Counted from the stretch's first letter, positions 32,597 to 41,356 are shown. The stretch is 42,086 nt of DNA from F23-D06 sp947165685 (GCA_947165685.1 CAMVBK010000028.1:1-42086), one strand, 5' to 3'. Made by a program: numbers and translations. Notes: generated from the letters alone by a model not told the origin.

Positions 32597-33544
32597 TTGG
32601 ACACGTTTGGCACCATATATCGTCTCACCGACTGGGGTGACACGCACGGCGACGCGCTCGAAGGGCTGATAGAGGGGTGTCCTGCCGGACTGCTCATCGA
32701 CATGGAGTTTTTGGCGGCGGAGTTAGCGCGTCGTTCGCCGGGTGCGGGTGCCCTTTCCACCACGCGCCGCGAGCGTGACCGTGTGGAGTTCCTTTCGGGT
32801 ATTGCAGACGGATGCACTACGGGCGAGGCCATCCGCTTCCGGATTCCGAATCTGGATGTTCGCGTCCACGAGGCCAACCGCCGGGTTCTGAAGCCTTCGC
32901 ACGCCTCGTACACCTATATGCGGAAGTACGGGGTCACGGACAACGAACAATGCGGGCGTTCCTCGGCGCGGCAGACCGTGTGCCGGGTGGTGGCGGGAGT
33001 CATCGCCAAGCAGTGGCTGACCGAGCGCGGTGTCTGCATTTCCTCTAAAACGCTGGCTATTGCCAGCCCGCAGCGTGCCGGCGATTCTGTCGGGGCGCTG
33101 GTGGAGGGACGTATCGCAGGGCTTCCGGCGGGGTTGGGCGAGCCCGTTTATGACAAGTTTTCCGCCCGGTTAGCCTACGCGATGCTTTCCATCAACGCGG
33201 CCAAGGGATTTGACTACGGGCTGGGTTTTCGCGCGGCGGAGATGTCCGGCAGCGAATACCACGATGTTCAGAATCCGGACTTCACGTTCCGCACCAATCA
33301 CGACGGCGGTGTCCAGGCGGGCATCACCAACGGCGAGGAGGTCGTGTTCCGGGTGGCGTTCAAGCCGATTCCGTCGGTGCGTTACGACCGCGAGACAATC
33401 GACTTCGACGGTCGTCCTGCCGTGATGCGCGGCTCCGACCGCAACGACCTCTGCGTGTCGCCGCGTGTGCTGCCGGTGGTGGAAGCCATGGCCGCCATGG
33501 TGGTGATGGACTTCTGGCTAATCCGAGAACGCATCCACCCATAA
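32597..33544 (+). CDS. aroC: Chorismate synthase, compact and divergent
   Basis: 315 residues from a TTG at 32597 (MDTFGTIYRLTDWGDTHG), 10 bases after the M20 stop. The open frame continues upstream inside the M20 gene, but homology begins at this TTG. AroC converts EPSP to chorismate with reduced FMN in the shikimate pathway. The key histidines are kept (GDTHG and KPSHASYTY), as are GRSSAR, PAGLGEPVYDK, MSINAAKGF and NHDGG. Signatures differ from the usual GESHG, RSSARET and RHDPC, reading GDTHG, RSSARQT and RNDLC. About 40 residues are missing in the middle (before AGDSVGALVEG) relative to the common 355-360-residue form. The reading frame is clean, so this looks like a real compact variant. 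A strong terminator follows. Confidence 0.87.
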   Translation: MDTFGTIYRLTDWGDTHGDALEGLIEGCPAGLLIDMEFLAAELARRSPGAGALSTTRRERDRVEFLSGIADGCTTGEAIRFRIPNLDVRVHEANRRVLKPSHASYTYMRKYGVTDNEQCGRSSARQTVCRVVAGVIAKQWLTERGVCISSKTLAIASPQRAGDSVGALVEGRIAGLPAGLGEPVYDKFSARLAYAMLSINAAKGFDYGLGFRAAEMSGSEYHDVQNPDFTFRTNHDGGVQAGITNGEEVVFRVAFKPIPSVRYDRETIDFDGRPAVMRGSDRNDLCVSPRVLPVVEAMAAMVVMDFWLIRERIHP

Positions 33545-33580
33545 ACAAAAAAGGAGTCAAATTCGACTCCTTTTTTTGTT
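33543..33580. terminator. Bidirectional terminator between aroC and ppiD-like gene
   Basis: GGAGTC/GACTCC flanked by A-tract and T-tract (stem at least 12 bp, loop AAATTC) starts at the aroC stop codon. It serves aroC and, in the opposite direction, the convergent foldase gene. Confidence 0.9.
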
Positions 33581-33583
33581 TGT

Positions 33584-33636
33584 GTTCAAAGTTCAAAGTT
33601 CAAAGTTCAAAGAACTGAGAACTAAGCTCTAAACTC
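33584..33636. repeat. Octamer tandem repeat (GTTCAAAG) and related units
   Basis: Four GTTCAAA(G) units followed by GAACTGAGAACTAAGCTCT-like degenerate units lie between the terminator and the stop of the foldase gene. Confidence 0.85.
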
Positions 33637-33642
33637 TCAGCT

Positions 33643-35808
33643 CTATTTCTGGTAGAAACGCACGCGGTTGTCAATCACCTTGGCCTTGCTGATGAGGTAG
33701 GCCAGCAGGGTGTTCTCGTTGCGCTCGCGGCCGATGACGGCGTTCTGGAGGTAGTTCTTCTCCATCATCAGGTTTGCGGAAGCCTGGCCGTCGCGGGTCT
33801 CGGTCACATTGACCACGTAGGCCATGTTGTTGCCGGCCACTGCGGTGGGCTGGTTCTTGGGCAGGTTGAAAATCTTGCCGATGGCTTTGCTCTCCACGCC
33901 GCGGTTCATGTAGTAGTCGCCGGCGAAGCTCAGCATCACGCTGTCGGTGACGGCCGTGTTGTATTTCTGGGCGACGGACTGCATGTTGCCGGACTTGAGG
34001 TCGCTGTTGAGTTGGTCGGCAACCATCTGGATTTTGTTCTGGCGTTCCAGCATGGTCTTGATTTCGTCTTTCACTTCTTTATATTTCTCGATGCCGGTTT
34101 CACGGACTTTGGCCACGGAAGCCACGGCAAAGAACATGCGGTTGACGTTGAAGACATCAGAGATCGCATCTTTTTTCACGTCGTCGCCGAAGGACCAGCT
34201 TACGATGTCGCGGCAATTGGGCAGTTGGCCGATGTTGGCGGACATGGAGGTCACACCCTGGCCGTTGACCACCTGGATACCTTGTTTGGCGGCATTGGCG
34301 ATGAGTTCCTCGTTGTTGGAGACACTGGCGGCGAACTGGTTGGCCTGGGAGCGCAGGGCGCTGACGGTGGCGTCGGAGGCCGTGATGTCATAGTCGTAAA
34401 TCACGAACTGGCGTTTTTCGATGAGTTGGGTGCGGTTGAGTACTTGGAACACGATGTAGCCGTTGGGGGCCTTATAGACATAGATGCCGCCGTTGGGGGT
34501 GTTCACCAAGTTGTTGTAGATTTCGGGCATGGTGCCGCGCTCGGCCATCCAGAAGGTGGTGTCGCCTTGTTCGCGGCCGTAGAGGTAGTTGGGCTGCAGG
34601 GCGAAGATAGAGGTGCCGGCGTTGATGACCTGCTTGAGGCTGTCGGCCAACAGGCGGGCTTCCTTCTTGGAGTAAGGAGCCTCTTTGTATTGCGCGGTCT
34701 TGAAGGGCAGTTCGATGGTGGCCACAAGCACGGAGTCGGGACGGTTGGCGGCGCCGAACACTCTGCCGAAATACCATTTCACGTTCTCGTAGGCGAACGG
34801 CTCGATGTTGCTGCCGACGGGGGACTTGAAGACGAGGCTGTCGAGTTCGGGCAAGTTGATGTCGCTCTCCTTGTAGTAGGTGCTGTCCACGAGGGTGGCG
34901 GCGCCGCGGGAGAGGTTGTACTCGGCGATGGAGGGGGCGGCCACGAAAGCGGCATAGGCTTTGCGCACGCTATCCTCGATGGCCTTCAGGTCGGCGGGGG
35001 TGGGGTTGATGGGGAACACCGCCACGTTGAGGTCGCGGTTCCGCTGCTGCACGTTGAACAGGTCGTTCTTGTGGGTGTTGTAGAAGTCCTTCATCTCCTT
35101 CTCGGCCACTTCGGGCTTCAGGTTCTGGAAGGCGTTAAGTTCAGGGTTGATGGTCATCAGGGAGACCATGGCCATGTTGTTGTCCTTGGCCAACTGTTTG
35201 GCCATCGGGTCGGAGAAATAGATGGAGTTCTGGGCCAGGGCGAAGTATTGCTGCGATTTCTCCGCGCTGATGGCGAAGCGTACCAATGCCTGGTAGGCGT
35301 TGTAGATGTCCTTGGCCTGCTCGTTGTTCTCCAGGTTCTCGATGTTGGAGATGAGGCTCATGGCGTTCTCCGGGCCGAACTGCTGGGCCAGTGCGTTAGC
35401 GAACTGGGCGATGAACTGGTTGGGCTGCTGGGTGCTGAGGGAGGCAATCATGTTCTCTTTGTAGTCCTCGATCATCTGGTTGTTGTAGGCCATGCCTAAC
35501 TTCTCCAACTGCTTGTCCAGCACTGCTTCTTGCAGAATCTGTTGCCAGGTCATATCGTGGATCTGGTACGTCTCGTTGTCATCAAAAGAGGTCTTGTTCT
35601 GCAGCAGGCGCATGAGGGCGGTGTTCTCCTCATATTGCTTGCTATAGATTTGATCCATCTTCTTGCCATTGACTTTGGCCACCACATACTTGTTTGAGAA
35701 TGTGCGGGTTACGTTAGAAAGGTCACCCAAAATGAATGCTAACAGGGCTAAGCCGATGATTACCAATAGAAGCACGCCGTGCTTTCGAATTGAGCCAATT
35801 GCTGCCAT
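33643..35808 (-). CDS. PpiD/SurA-like periplasmic peptidyl-prolyl isomerase
   Basis: 721 residues. A single N-terminal membrane anchor (about 10-28, LLLVIIGLALLAFIL) is followed by SurA_N-type helical regions (VAKVNGKKMDQIYSKQYEE), a parvulin-like segment near 345-450 (GDTTFWMAERGTMPEIYNNL ... GYIVFQVLNRTQL) and a long C-terminal helical chaperone region. In Bacteroidota this SurA_N/parvulin architecture is a membrane-anchored periplasmic foldase for exported proteins, plausible as a helper for the surface proteins here. The parvulin domain is divergent, so isomerase activity is uncertain. A TACCTTTG box lies upstream. Confidence 0.88.
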   Translation of the reverse strand: MAAIGSIRKHGVLLLVIIGLALLAFILGDLSNVTRTFSNKYVVAKVNGKKMDQIYSKQYEENTALMRLLQNKTSFDDNETYQIHDMTWQQILQEAVLDKQLEKLGMAYNNQMIEDYKENMIASLSTQQPNQFIAQFANALAQQFGPENAMSLISNIENLENNEQAKDIYNAYQALVRFAISAEKSQQYFALAQNSIYFSDPMAKQLAKDNNMAMVSLMTINPELNAFQNLKPEVAEKEMKDFYNTHKNDLFNVQQRNRDLNVAVFPINPTPADLKAIEDSVRKAYAAFVAAPSIAEYNLSRGAATLVDSTYYKESDINLPELDSLVFKSPVGSNIEPFAYENVKWYFGRVFGAANRPDSVLVATIELPFKTAQYKEAPYSKKEARLLADSLKQVINAGTSIFALQPNYLYGREQGDTTFWMAERGTMPEIYNNLVNTPNGGIYVYKAPNGYIVFQVLNRTQLIEKRQFVIYDYDITASDATVSALRSQANQFAASVSNNEELIANAAKQGIQVVNGQGVTSMSANIGQLPNCRDIVSWSFGDDVKKDAISDVFNVNRMFFAVASVAKVRETGIEKYKEVKDEIKTMLERQNKIQMVADQLNSDLKSGNMQSVAQKYNTAVTDSVMLSFAGDYYMNRGVESKAIGKIFNLPKNQPTAVAGNNMAYVVNVTETRDGQASANLMMEKNYLQNAVIGRERNENTLLAYLISKAKVIDNRVRFYQK

Positions 35809-35857
35809 AAATTCCTTTTATTTTAGTTATACATTATTAAATTCCAAAATTAGCGCG

Positions 35858-35865
35858 CAAAGGTA
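35858..35865 (-). promoter_or_regulatory. Bacteroidota -7 box for the foldase gene
   Basis: TACCTTTG on the minus strand matches TAnnTTTG and lies 49 bases before the start codon. The remaining gap up to 36119 contains no gene that I can support; its far part is a repeat array. Confidence 0.65.
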
Positions 35866-36038
35866 GCATTTTTTTGCTAACCCCTGCCGCCGTTCCCATT
35901 TTTTATTTTCCACATACAACTGTTTGATAGAAAAAGCGTTGTGTAGAAATGAACAATTCGTTTCCTTCGGAAAAACGCCACATCAGCCCGCTCTTTTTTC
36001 AAATTTCCCCTAAATTATCCGCGCGATGAGTTGTTTTG

Positions 36039-36119
36039 AGCTTGGAGCTTAGAACTTAGAACTTAGAGCTTAGAACTTAGAACATAGAACCTTGAACCTT
36101 GAACTTTGAACCTTGAACC
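36039..36119. repeat. Octamer tandem repeat (CTTAGAAC / CTTGAAC)
   Basis: About ten degenerate 7-8-bp units (GAGCTTAGAACTTAG then CCTTGAACTTTGAAC) run up to the stop codon of the SDR gene. No terminator hairpin is visible here. Confidence 0.9.
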
Positions 36120-37541
36120 TCATTTCCCTGTCACTTGTGCCAGAAACGGGTTGTGTTTGGCCTGGTCCGCGTAGTTCCATTCCGGCGGCAGGCATTCGGG
36201 GCACCAGTGGCCGCCTTCGAGAACCAGTCTCGGGGAGGCCTCGAACGTGTGTCCGTCGTGGCACTGCCAGGTCAGCTTCTCGGCTGGGTCGCCGTTGTAT
36301 TCGGTGGAAACCAGCTTCCCGCCACGGAACGTTGCTGCCTTTTGCAAGTCGCTGACAGTCAGTTTTTCCAATGGAATTGATTCGTCATAGCCGTGGTCGA
36401 TGTGTACGGCCTGCTCACGCCCGGGGAGGTCCGAGAGGTCCCAGTCTTTCCAGTCGGGGATAGCGCGGTATTGCTCCAGGCTGCCGTAGTAGGCGCGGAT
36501 GCGTTTTTCGTCGTTGTGCTTGATCCAGTACTGTGTGCCGTAGGTCTTCTTGTTGGCCAGCCCTCGCAGTGCCGTTTTGATGACGAACGGAGGCACTATT
36601 TTGGCGAGTTTGAAGAAACCGGGGAGTGTGTCGCTCATCTGCCGGAAGTAGTCGTCTAACGGGATGTTGGCGCGGAAGTGGAGAAACTCCTCCAATACGT
36701 CGGCATCCAAGTAGTAATGGCCATGGAAATTCTTGAGTGCGAACCAGTTGGCATTGAATACCTTTTCGGGTGGCGGGCAATGCACGGCCTGGAGGATGCG
36801 CCGCTCGAAGTCGTAGTTGGTCATGCGGTACTCGGGGCCGCTGCTGATGTTGTAGAAGCGGTTCCAGAACTCGTCGGGCACTTCGTCGCGGCAGATGCGT
36901 TCGAGCAGGCGGCCGGAGTCCTCGATGGTGGCCCACTCCAAGCAGCCGTGGATGGGCACGTGGAACATGATGGGGTCGAAGTTCTTGAGGATGCCGGGGT
37001 AGAGGATGCCCGACTGTCGCAGGCTGACCCAGTGTTTGATGCCCGAGTCGGCGAAGACGCGTTCGGCGATGATTTTGCTCACGCCGTAGCAGTCGAACTC
37101 GCTGGCGCACACGGGGTCGCCGGTGCGTCCCCAGTGGAGGGGCGCCTGCCGGTCGGAGGTCTGCGCAACCGACCCGATATAGACGGCCTTGATGTCGCCG
37201 GCGTTGGGTTGCGCGAGGATGGCCCTGACCACGTTCTTGGCGGCGGTCACGTTGACCTTCAGCGTCTTCTCGGGGTAGTAGTCGGCCTTCGGGGAGACCA
37301 TGCCGCCCACATGCAGCACGATGTCGGCCCCGGTGACGCCGCGCAGCACGTCCTCGTAGCGCATCAAGTCGCCCCACACGATGCGGATTTTGTCGGCTAT
37401 CGGGGCCAGCTTCTTTTCGTTTTTGTGACTCTTCCGCGCCAAAATGGTCACGTCATACTGGTCGGGGTGGCGGAGCAGCTCCTGCAGCCCTGCCCAGCCC
37501 ATGTTGCCGGTCGCGCCGGTGAGGAAAATGGTCTTTTTCAT
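36120..37541 (-). CDS. NAD(P)-dependent epimerase/dehydratase (extended SDR) with zinc-ribbon-like tail
   Basis: 473 residues from the ATG at 37541 (MKKTIFLTGATGNMGWAG); the frame is open 18 codons further up, but homology starts here. The Rossmann motif GATGNMG is at 9-15, and the catalytic Ser124, Tyr152 and Lys156 (IGSVAQ, YGVSK) are present, so it is an active-type extended SDR acting on a sugar nucleotide, steroid-like or other alcohol/ketone substrate that cannot be named. The last about 45 residues contain WQCHDGH...GGHWCPECLPP, a C/H-C-C pattern like a treble-clef or zinc-ribbon domain, unusual for SDR enzymes. It starts 53 bases after the subtilase stop, same strand. Confidence 0.85.
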   Translation of the reverse strand: MKKTIFLTGATGNMGWAGLQELLRHPDQYDVTILARKSHKNEKKLAPIADKIRIVWGDLMRYEDVLRGVTGADIVLHVGGMVSPKADYYPEKTLKVNVTAAKNVVRAILAQPNAGDIKAVYIGSVAQTSDRQAPLHWGRTGDPVCASEFDCYGVSKIIAERVFADSGIKHWVSLRQSGILYPGILKNFDPIMFHVPIHGCLEWATIEDSGRLLERICRDEVPDEFWNRFYNISSGPEYRMTNYDFERRILQAVHCPPPEKVFNANWFALKNFHGHYYLDADVLEEFLHFRANIPLDDYFRQMSDTLPGFFKLAKIVPPFVIKTALRGLANKKTYGTQYWIKHNDEKRIRAYYGSLEQYRAIPDWKDWDLSDLPGREQAVHIDHGYDESIPLEKLTVSDLQKAATFRGGKLVSTEYNGDPAEKLTWQCHDGHTFEASPRLVLEGGHWCPECLPPEWNYADQAKHNPFLAQVTGK

Positions 37542-37594
37542 TGTTCGTTCGGTTTTAAGGTCGTGAAGATGCGGCGGGAGGCCTTGGCCGGCCA

Positions 37595-39466
37595 TCAGTG
37601 CGTGATGACCAGCTTTTTCGTGACGACGGTTTGGTGGTCCGTAATCCGCATTATATAGCAGCCTGGTGTGAGATGGCTAAGATTCAAGCTGTTAACACCA
37701 GAGGTGAGGGTGGTCTGCAGCATGGTGCGGCCGGAGAGGTCGATGATTTGGCAGTTTGCCGAGGGACTGTCGGTGTTGGCCGTCACGTAGCACTGGCTGG
37801 AGGCGGGGTTCGGATAGACGGTGAAGAGCGGTTCGGCCGGGTGCGCAAATTGGTCCACTCCCGTGGTGGCAAGGGCGCGGAGCACGGCTTGGTAGGCGTT
37901 GACCTTGCCGTGGCCGAAGCGGATCTCGCCGGACGTCTCCGTATATTGGTCGTTGTAGGCCGTTTGCAGCAGGATGTCCTTCACCTGCGCTGCCGAAAGG
38001 TTCGGGTTGGCCTGCAGTATCAGCGCAGCCACGCCTGCCACGAACGGGCAGGACATCGATGTGCCCGACAGGGCCACGAACTTGTAGGTCCTGTCGTTGA
38101 ACTGGATGGAATGAGTTGCGAGGCCCGTGTAGGTGTTCGTGTAGCTGGACAGTGCGGAGACGATGTTGCGGCCGGGGGCGGAGAGGTCGGGCTTGGTAGC
38201 TTGCCCGAAGCCGGGGCCATAGCTGGAGAACGAGGCGATCGGTCCACCTATCCAGTTGCCCGAGGGAGCCTGGTAGCGCGAGGTGTGCGCTGCCACCGTG
38301 ATGGCGCAGTCAATATTGCCAGGCGTGCTGATGTTATACAAATTATCGCCCGCAATCCAGTCGGGATGAGAAGACGGACGGAGGAAATCGCCGCCCCAAT
38401 TGCCATAGTTGCTCTCTATAAGAGCCATGTTCCAGGCATGGAATTCACCGCTTTCCGCAGCCACCGCAAGGCCAAATTTGTAATTGCTTTCTTTGGCGAC
38501 CATAAGATCCACTTCAGGCTTTTGGTTGTACGGGTTTGTCGCATCTATCACAGCCCAATAACTGATGGTGTCTGTGCCAACAACCAGTTCGGATTCTATG
38601 TCCTGGTGATGAGTCGTGCTGTAGAATGGGGTCTCGGCGAGAATGTTGAAGGAATTATCCATGACAAAGAGCGAAAAAGAGAACGGTGTGTTTACTTCGC
38701 CCATCATGGTGATGGTTGAACCGATGGAAGAGTGCGGAATGGCAAAGTGCGTGCGGATGGTGTCTTGTTGGGTGAAGGTGTGCATCATGTGGGAGTTCAC
38801 GTCGCCGTTGTTGCCCGCGCTGACCGCGAAAACCACCCCGAGGTCGGTCAGTCGCTGCATCTCTTCCGCCAAAGGGCCGGTGCCATCCATGTTGTCGAGG
38901 TAGTAAAGGCCCCAACTGGAACTGATTACAAGGCGTTTGCCTTCCTCTTGCGCCACGTCATACATCCAGCGCCAGGCATCGATGACATGATCGTCCAGGA
39001 GGCCGACACTGACAAACAGGAATTCCGCATCGACCGCTACACCACGGTAGATAGTGCCCGCGCCCGCGCCGCCGGCGATGCCCGCGCAGTGCGTGCCGTG
39101 GTAGGCGTAGTCATATACGTTGCTGGTGTCACAGCGGGCGGCTAAGAGCGCCTCCTGCCCGATGTATTCGGTGCCGTAGTCGTAGCCTTCTGGCGCCGGA
39201 CCGGAGGTCTTGAACTGGTCCCATGCCCGCAGCACGCGGTAGCGGGTCATGGAGGTGTCGTAGAAGACCGGGTGCGTGTAGTCGAAGCCCCAGTCGGTGA
39301 CGCCGATAATCACGCCTTGGCCGGTGTATTCCTCCGGAAGGTTGAAGGCGTTCCGGACGCTGTCAACCCGTCCGTCGATGGCGGCGCGGTTCAGCCACGC
39401 CTGTGCGTTTCCTGCAATAACCATTGCGGTCATCATCATGAAAAGTATCCCTTTTTTCATATACAT
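37595..39466 (-). CDS. Subtilisin-family (S8) protease with T9SS sorting domain
   Basis: 623 residues with a signal peptide (1-22, VIAGNAQA); Met3 is an alternative start. The catalytic triad is Asp58 (GVTDWGFDYTHP), His123 (HGTHCAGIAGG) and Ser470 (SGTSMSCPFVAG), with the oxyanion Asn in SAGNNG. An insert domain of about 180 residues lies between the Asn and Ser regions. The C-terminus is a type A sorting domain (FTVYPNPASSQCYV ... VVTKKLVITH), different from the one shared by the two giant proteins. It should be a cell-surface or secreted endopeptidase. It follows the dnaX frame 2 ORF after 53 bases with no visible promoter, so read-through is possible. Confidence 0.94.
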   Translation of the reverse strand: MYMKKGILFMMMTAMVIAGNAQAWLNRAAIDGRVDSVRNAFNLPEEYTGQGVIIGVTDWGFDYTHPVFYDTSMTRYRVLRAWDQFKTSGPAPEGYDYGTEYIGQEALLAARCDTSNVYDYAYHGTHCAGIAGGAGAGTIYRGVAVDAEFLFVSVGLLDDHVIDAWRWMYDVAQEEGKRLVISSSWGLYYLDNMDGTGPLAEEMQRLTDLGVVFAVSAGNNGDVNSHMMHTFTQQDTIRTHFAIPHSSIGSTITMMGEVNTPFSFSLFVMDNSFNILAETPFYSTTHHQDIESELVVGTDTISYWAVIDATNPYNQKPEVDLMVAKESNYKFGLAVAAESGEFHAWNMALIESNYGNWGGDFLRPSSHPDWIAGDNLYNISTPGNIDCAITVAAHTSRYQAPSGNWIGGPIASFSSYGPGFGQATKPDLSAPGRNIVSALSSYTNTYTGLATHSIQFNDRTYKFVALSGTSMSCPFVAGVAALILQANPNLSAAQVKDILLQTAYNDQYTETSGEIRFGHGKVNAYQAVLRALATTGVDQFAHPAEPLFTVYPNPASSQCYVTANTDSPSANCQIIDLSGRTMLQTTLTSGVNSLNLSHLTPGCYIMRITDHQTVVTKKLVITH

Positions 39467-39519
39467 GTTGTTTTACAATATTTTCATATAATATCCGTCA
39501 CGCCCATCAACCGACTGAC

Positions 39520-40251
39520 CTAATCCTTGATTCTGAAATTCAGCACTTGCAGGAAGTTGCGTAGCTCGGGGTTCTGCTCCAGCATGTTGTTCACTTTGTC
39601 CTCGCTGGTGTAGATCACCTTTTTCTTTTCATGTTCATGGATGACGAATTCCATCTCGTTGACGTTCAGGCGGAAATGCTCGCGCCAGTATTCCAGCATG
39701 GCGCGTTTGCTCATCTCCAGCTGGTTTTTCTGGAAGTCGTTTTCCACTTCTATATAGATGATTTCGTTCTCGAAGCGGGGCAGGTAGTCGCGCATCTGGT
39801 GGTAGAACGCGGGTTTTTTCAGGAAGATGGCATCGACCATGTTGTGCCAGCAATCCTCGAAGCTTTCTGTCGCGGTCTCTTCTGTCTCTTCGGGCGGTGT
39901 CGGAGCGGCGGTGTCGGCGGTGGTGACAGGTGTGGATGCTGTTTCCGTGTCGGTTTGCGCGGCAGAGTCGCCGTCTTGCGGTTGCACGGGTTCGGGGGGC
40001 GGTGTCTCCGTCGTTGCGGCGGGCACGGCGGGTGTCGCAGCCGCAGCAGCCTCCTGTGTCTGTTGGAGGATTTGCAGGGTCTGCGTGGTTGTCTCCTTGA
40101 TGGAGGGAAGCGGTTGGATGGGCGTGAAGCCAGAGAACTGCAAGCCCTTGTTCGAGATTTGGGGTTCTGCAGGGGCGATACGAGCTGTCGAATCTCCTGC
40201 GGCGGAACCTTCGCCTTCCGGGTTATTTACGCTCCTGCGATTGCCTCGCAT
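39520..40251 (-). CDS. dnaX: DnaX tau-specific region (domains IV-V) in the +1 frame
   Basis: 243 codons open from an ATG at 40251 inside the upstream dnaX frame. After a Pro/Thr/Ala/Gln-rich linker (to about residue 125), the last 115 residues (CWHNMVDAIFLKKPAFYHQMRDYLPRF ... RNFLQVLNFRIKD) form the C-terminal domain that in tau binds the polymerase core and helicase. In most bacteria this is continuous with the ATPase part. Here it lies in the +1 frame relative to the first ORF. It may be reached by +1 frameshifting at 40222-40236, by reinitiation at the overlapping ATG, or the split may be a sequencing error. The domain is well preserved. Confidence 0.82.
   Translation of the reverse strand: MRGNRRSVNNPEGEGSAAGDSTARIAPAEPQISNKGLQFSGFTPIQPLPSIKETTTQTLQILQQTQEAAAAATPAVPAATTETPPPEPVQPQDGDSAAQTDTETASTPVTTADTAAPTPPEETEETATESFEDCWHNMVDAIFLKKPAFYHQMRDYLPRFENEIIYIEVENDFQKNQLEMSKRAMLEYWREHFRLNVNEMEFVIHEHEKKKVIYTSEDKVNNMLEQNPELRNFLQVLNFRIKD
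40222..40236 (-). promoter_or_regulatory. Candidate programmed +1 frameshift site in dnaX
   Basis: On the minus strand the order is AGGAG (40236-40232), three bases CGT, the Lys codon AAA, then the stop TAA followed by C. This matches the layout of the prfB (RF2) +1 site: Shine-Dalgarno-like motif, three-base spacer, P-site codon, stop, C. Slipping from AAA to AAT continues as AAC CCG GAA in the second ORF. The slip leaves a mismatch at the third base, and Bacteroidota ribosomes rarely use Shine-Dalgarno pairing, so this is a hypothesis. Confidence 0.5.
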
Positions 40252-41356
40252 TGCGCAGCTTATAGACGTAGTTGGCGTTGATCTGCATCAGGCACAACTC
40301 GACTGAAAGCCGCTTGTTGTTGGACATTTTGTAGTTAAAGTCACATTGGTTGGCTAATTCTAAGGAACGGGTGAGCAGCATCCGATCGGCTTTCTGCGCC
40401 TGTGTCTGCAAGCGTTGTTTGATGCTGTCAGACATTTGCAGCAGCTGCACGGTGCCGGGAGCCTGCGCCAGCAGGAGGTTGCGGATGTGCGCGGCGAGAC
40501 CGGAGATGAAGTTCTGGCCGTCAAAGCCTTTGGCCAGGATGTCGTCCAAGAGGATCAGGGCGCCGGAGACGTCCTCGCTGAACACGATGTCCATGATTTG
40601 GAAGTAGTTGTCCACATCCAGGACGTTGAGGTTGTCGATGGCTTCCTTGTAGGTGATGTTTTTGCCGGAAAAGCTGACGAGCTGGTCGAAGATGGAGAGT
40701 GCGTCGCGCAGGGCGCCGTCGGCTTTGGTGGCTACCACGCGCAGGGCATCCTCCTCGGCCGTCACCCCTTCCTGCTGGGCCACGTACTGGAGGTGTTTTA
40801 CGATGTCGTTGTCGTTAATGCGCTTAAAGTCAAATACTTGGCAGCGCGACAAGATGGTGGGGATAATTTTGTGCTTCTCGGTGGTGGCCATGATGAACTT
40901 GGCGTAGGCGGGGGGCTCCTCCAGCGTCTTGAGGAAGGCGTTGAAGGCCGAGCCGGAGAGCATGTGCACCTCGTCGATGATATAGACTTTGTATCGGACC
41001 CCTTGCGGCGGGATGCGCACCTCGTTCACCAGGTTCCGCATGTCCTCCACGCCGCTGTTGGAGGCGGCATCGAGCTCGAACACGCTGAAGGAGGCCGAAT
41101 TGTTGAAGGCCTGGCACGACTCGCAGGTGTTGCACGGTTCGAAGTCGTCGGTCAAGTTCTGGCAGTTCAGAGCTTTGGCGAAGATGCGGGCGCAGGTGGT
41201 CTTGCCCACGCCGCGCGGTCCACAGAAGAGGAATGCTTGCGCCACCTGGTTGTTGCGGATGGCGTTCTTGAGGGTCGAGGTGATGGAATCCTGCCCCACC
41301 ACGGATCGAAAGGTCGCGGGACGGTATTTTCTTGCCGAGACGATGAAATTATCCAT
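40223..41356 (-). CDS. dnaX: DNA polymerase III subunit gamma/tau, ATPase domains I-III
   Basis: 377 residues. Walker A GPRGVGKT is at 46-53, the zinc cysteines are Cys65, 75, 78 and 81, Walker B IIDEVH is at 126-131, and the SRC sensor motif is at 170-172. The protein ends after the third domain (CDFNYKMSNNKRLSVELCLMQI), which is about where E. coli gamma ends functionally. DnaX is the clamp-loader ATPase that puts the sliding clamp on DNA. The stop codon lies 29 bases inside the second ORF, which continues the tau part. As it stands the product would be a complete gamma-like clamp-loader subunit. A TATTTTTG box lies 36 bases before the ATG. Confidence 0.94.
   Translation of the reverse strand: MDNFIVSARKYRPATFRSVVGQDSITSTLKNAIRNNQVAQAFLFCGPRGVGKTTCARIFAKALNCQNLTDDFEPCNTCESCQAFNNSASFSVFELDAASNSGVEDMRNLVNEVRIPPQGVRYKVYIIDEVHMLSGSAFNAFLKTLEEPPAYAKFIMATTEKHKIIPTILSRCQVFDFKRINDNDIVKHLQYVAQQEGVTAEEDALRVVATKADGALRDALSIFDQLVSFSGKNITYKEAIDNLNVLDVDNYFQIMDIVFSEDVSGALILLDDILAKGFDGQNFISGLAAHIRNLLLAQAPGTVQLLQMSDSIKQRLQTQAQKADRMLLTRSLELANQCDFNYKMSNNKRLSVELCLMQINANYVYKLRNARQSQERK

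Noticed and set aside
34012..35499. 495-codon plus-strand ORF
   Set aside because: It is antisense to the PpiD-like gene, whose protein has clear domains and a promoter. The reverse frame is open only because of GC-rich codon bias and gives a low-complexity, His/Gly/Val-rich product.
37542..37595. 18-codon N-terminal extension of the SDR
   Set aside because: The Rossmann fold starts directly after the ATG at 37541; the extra residues are unrelated to the family.
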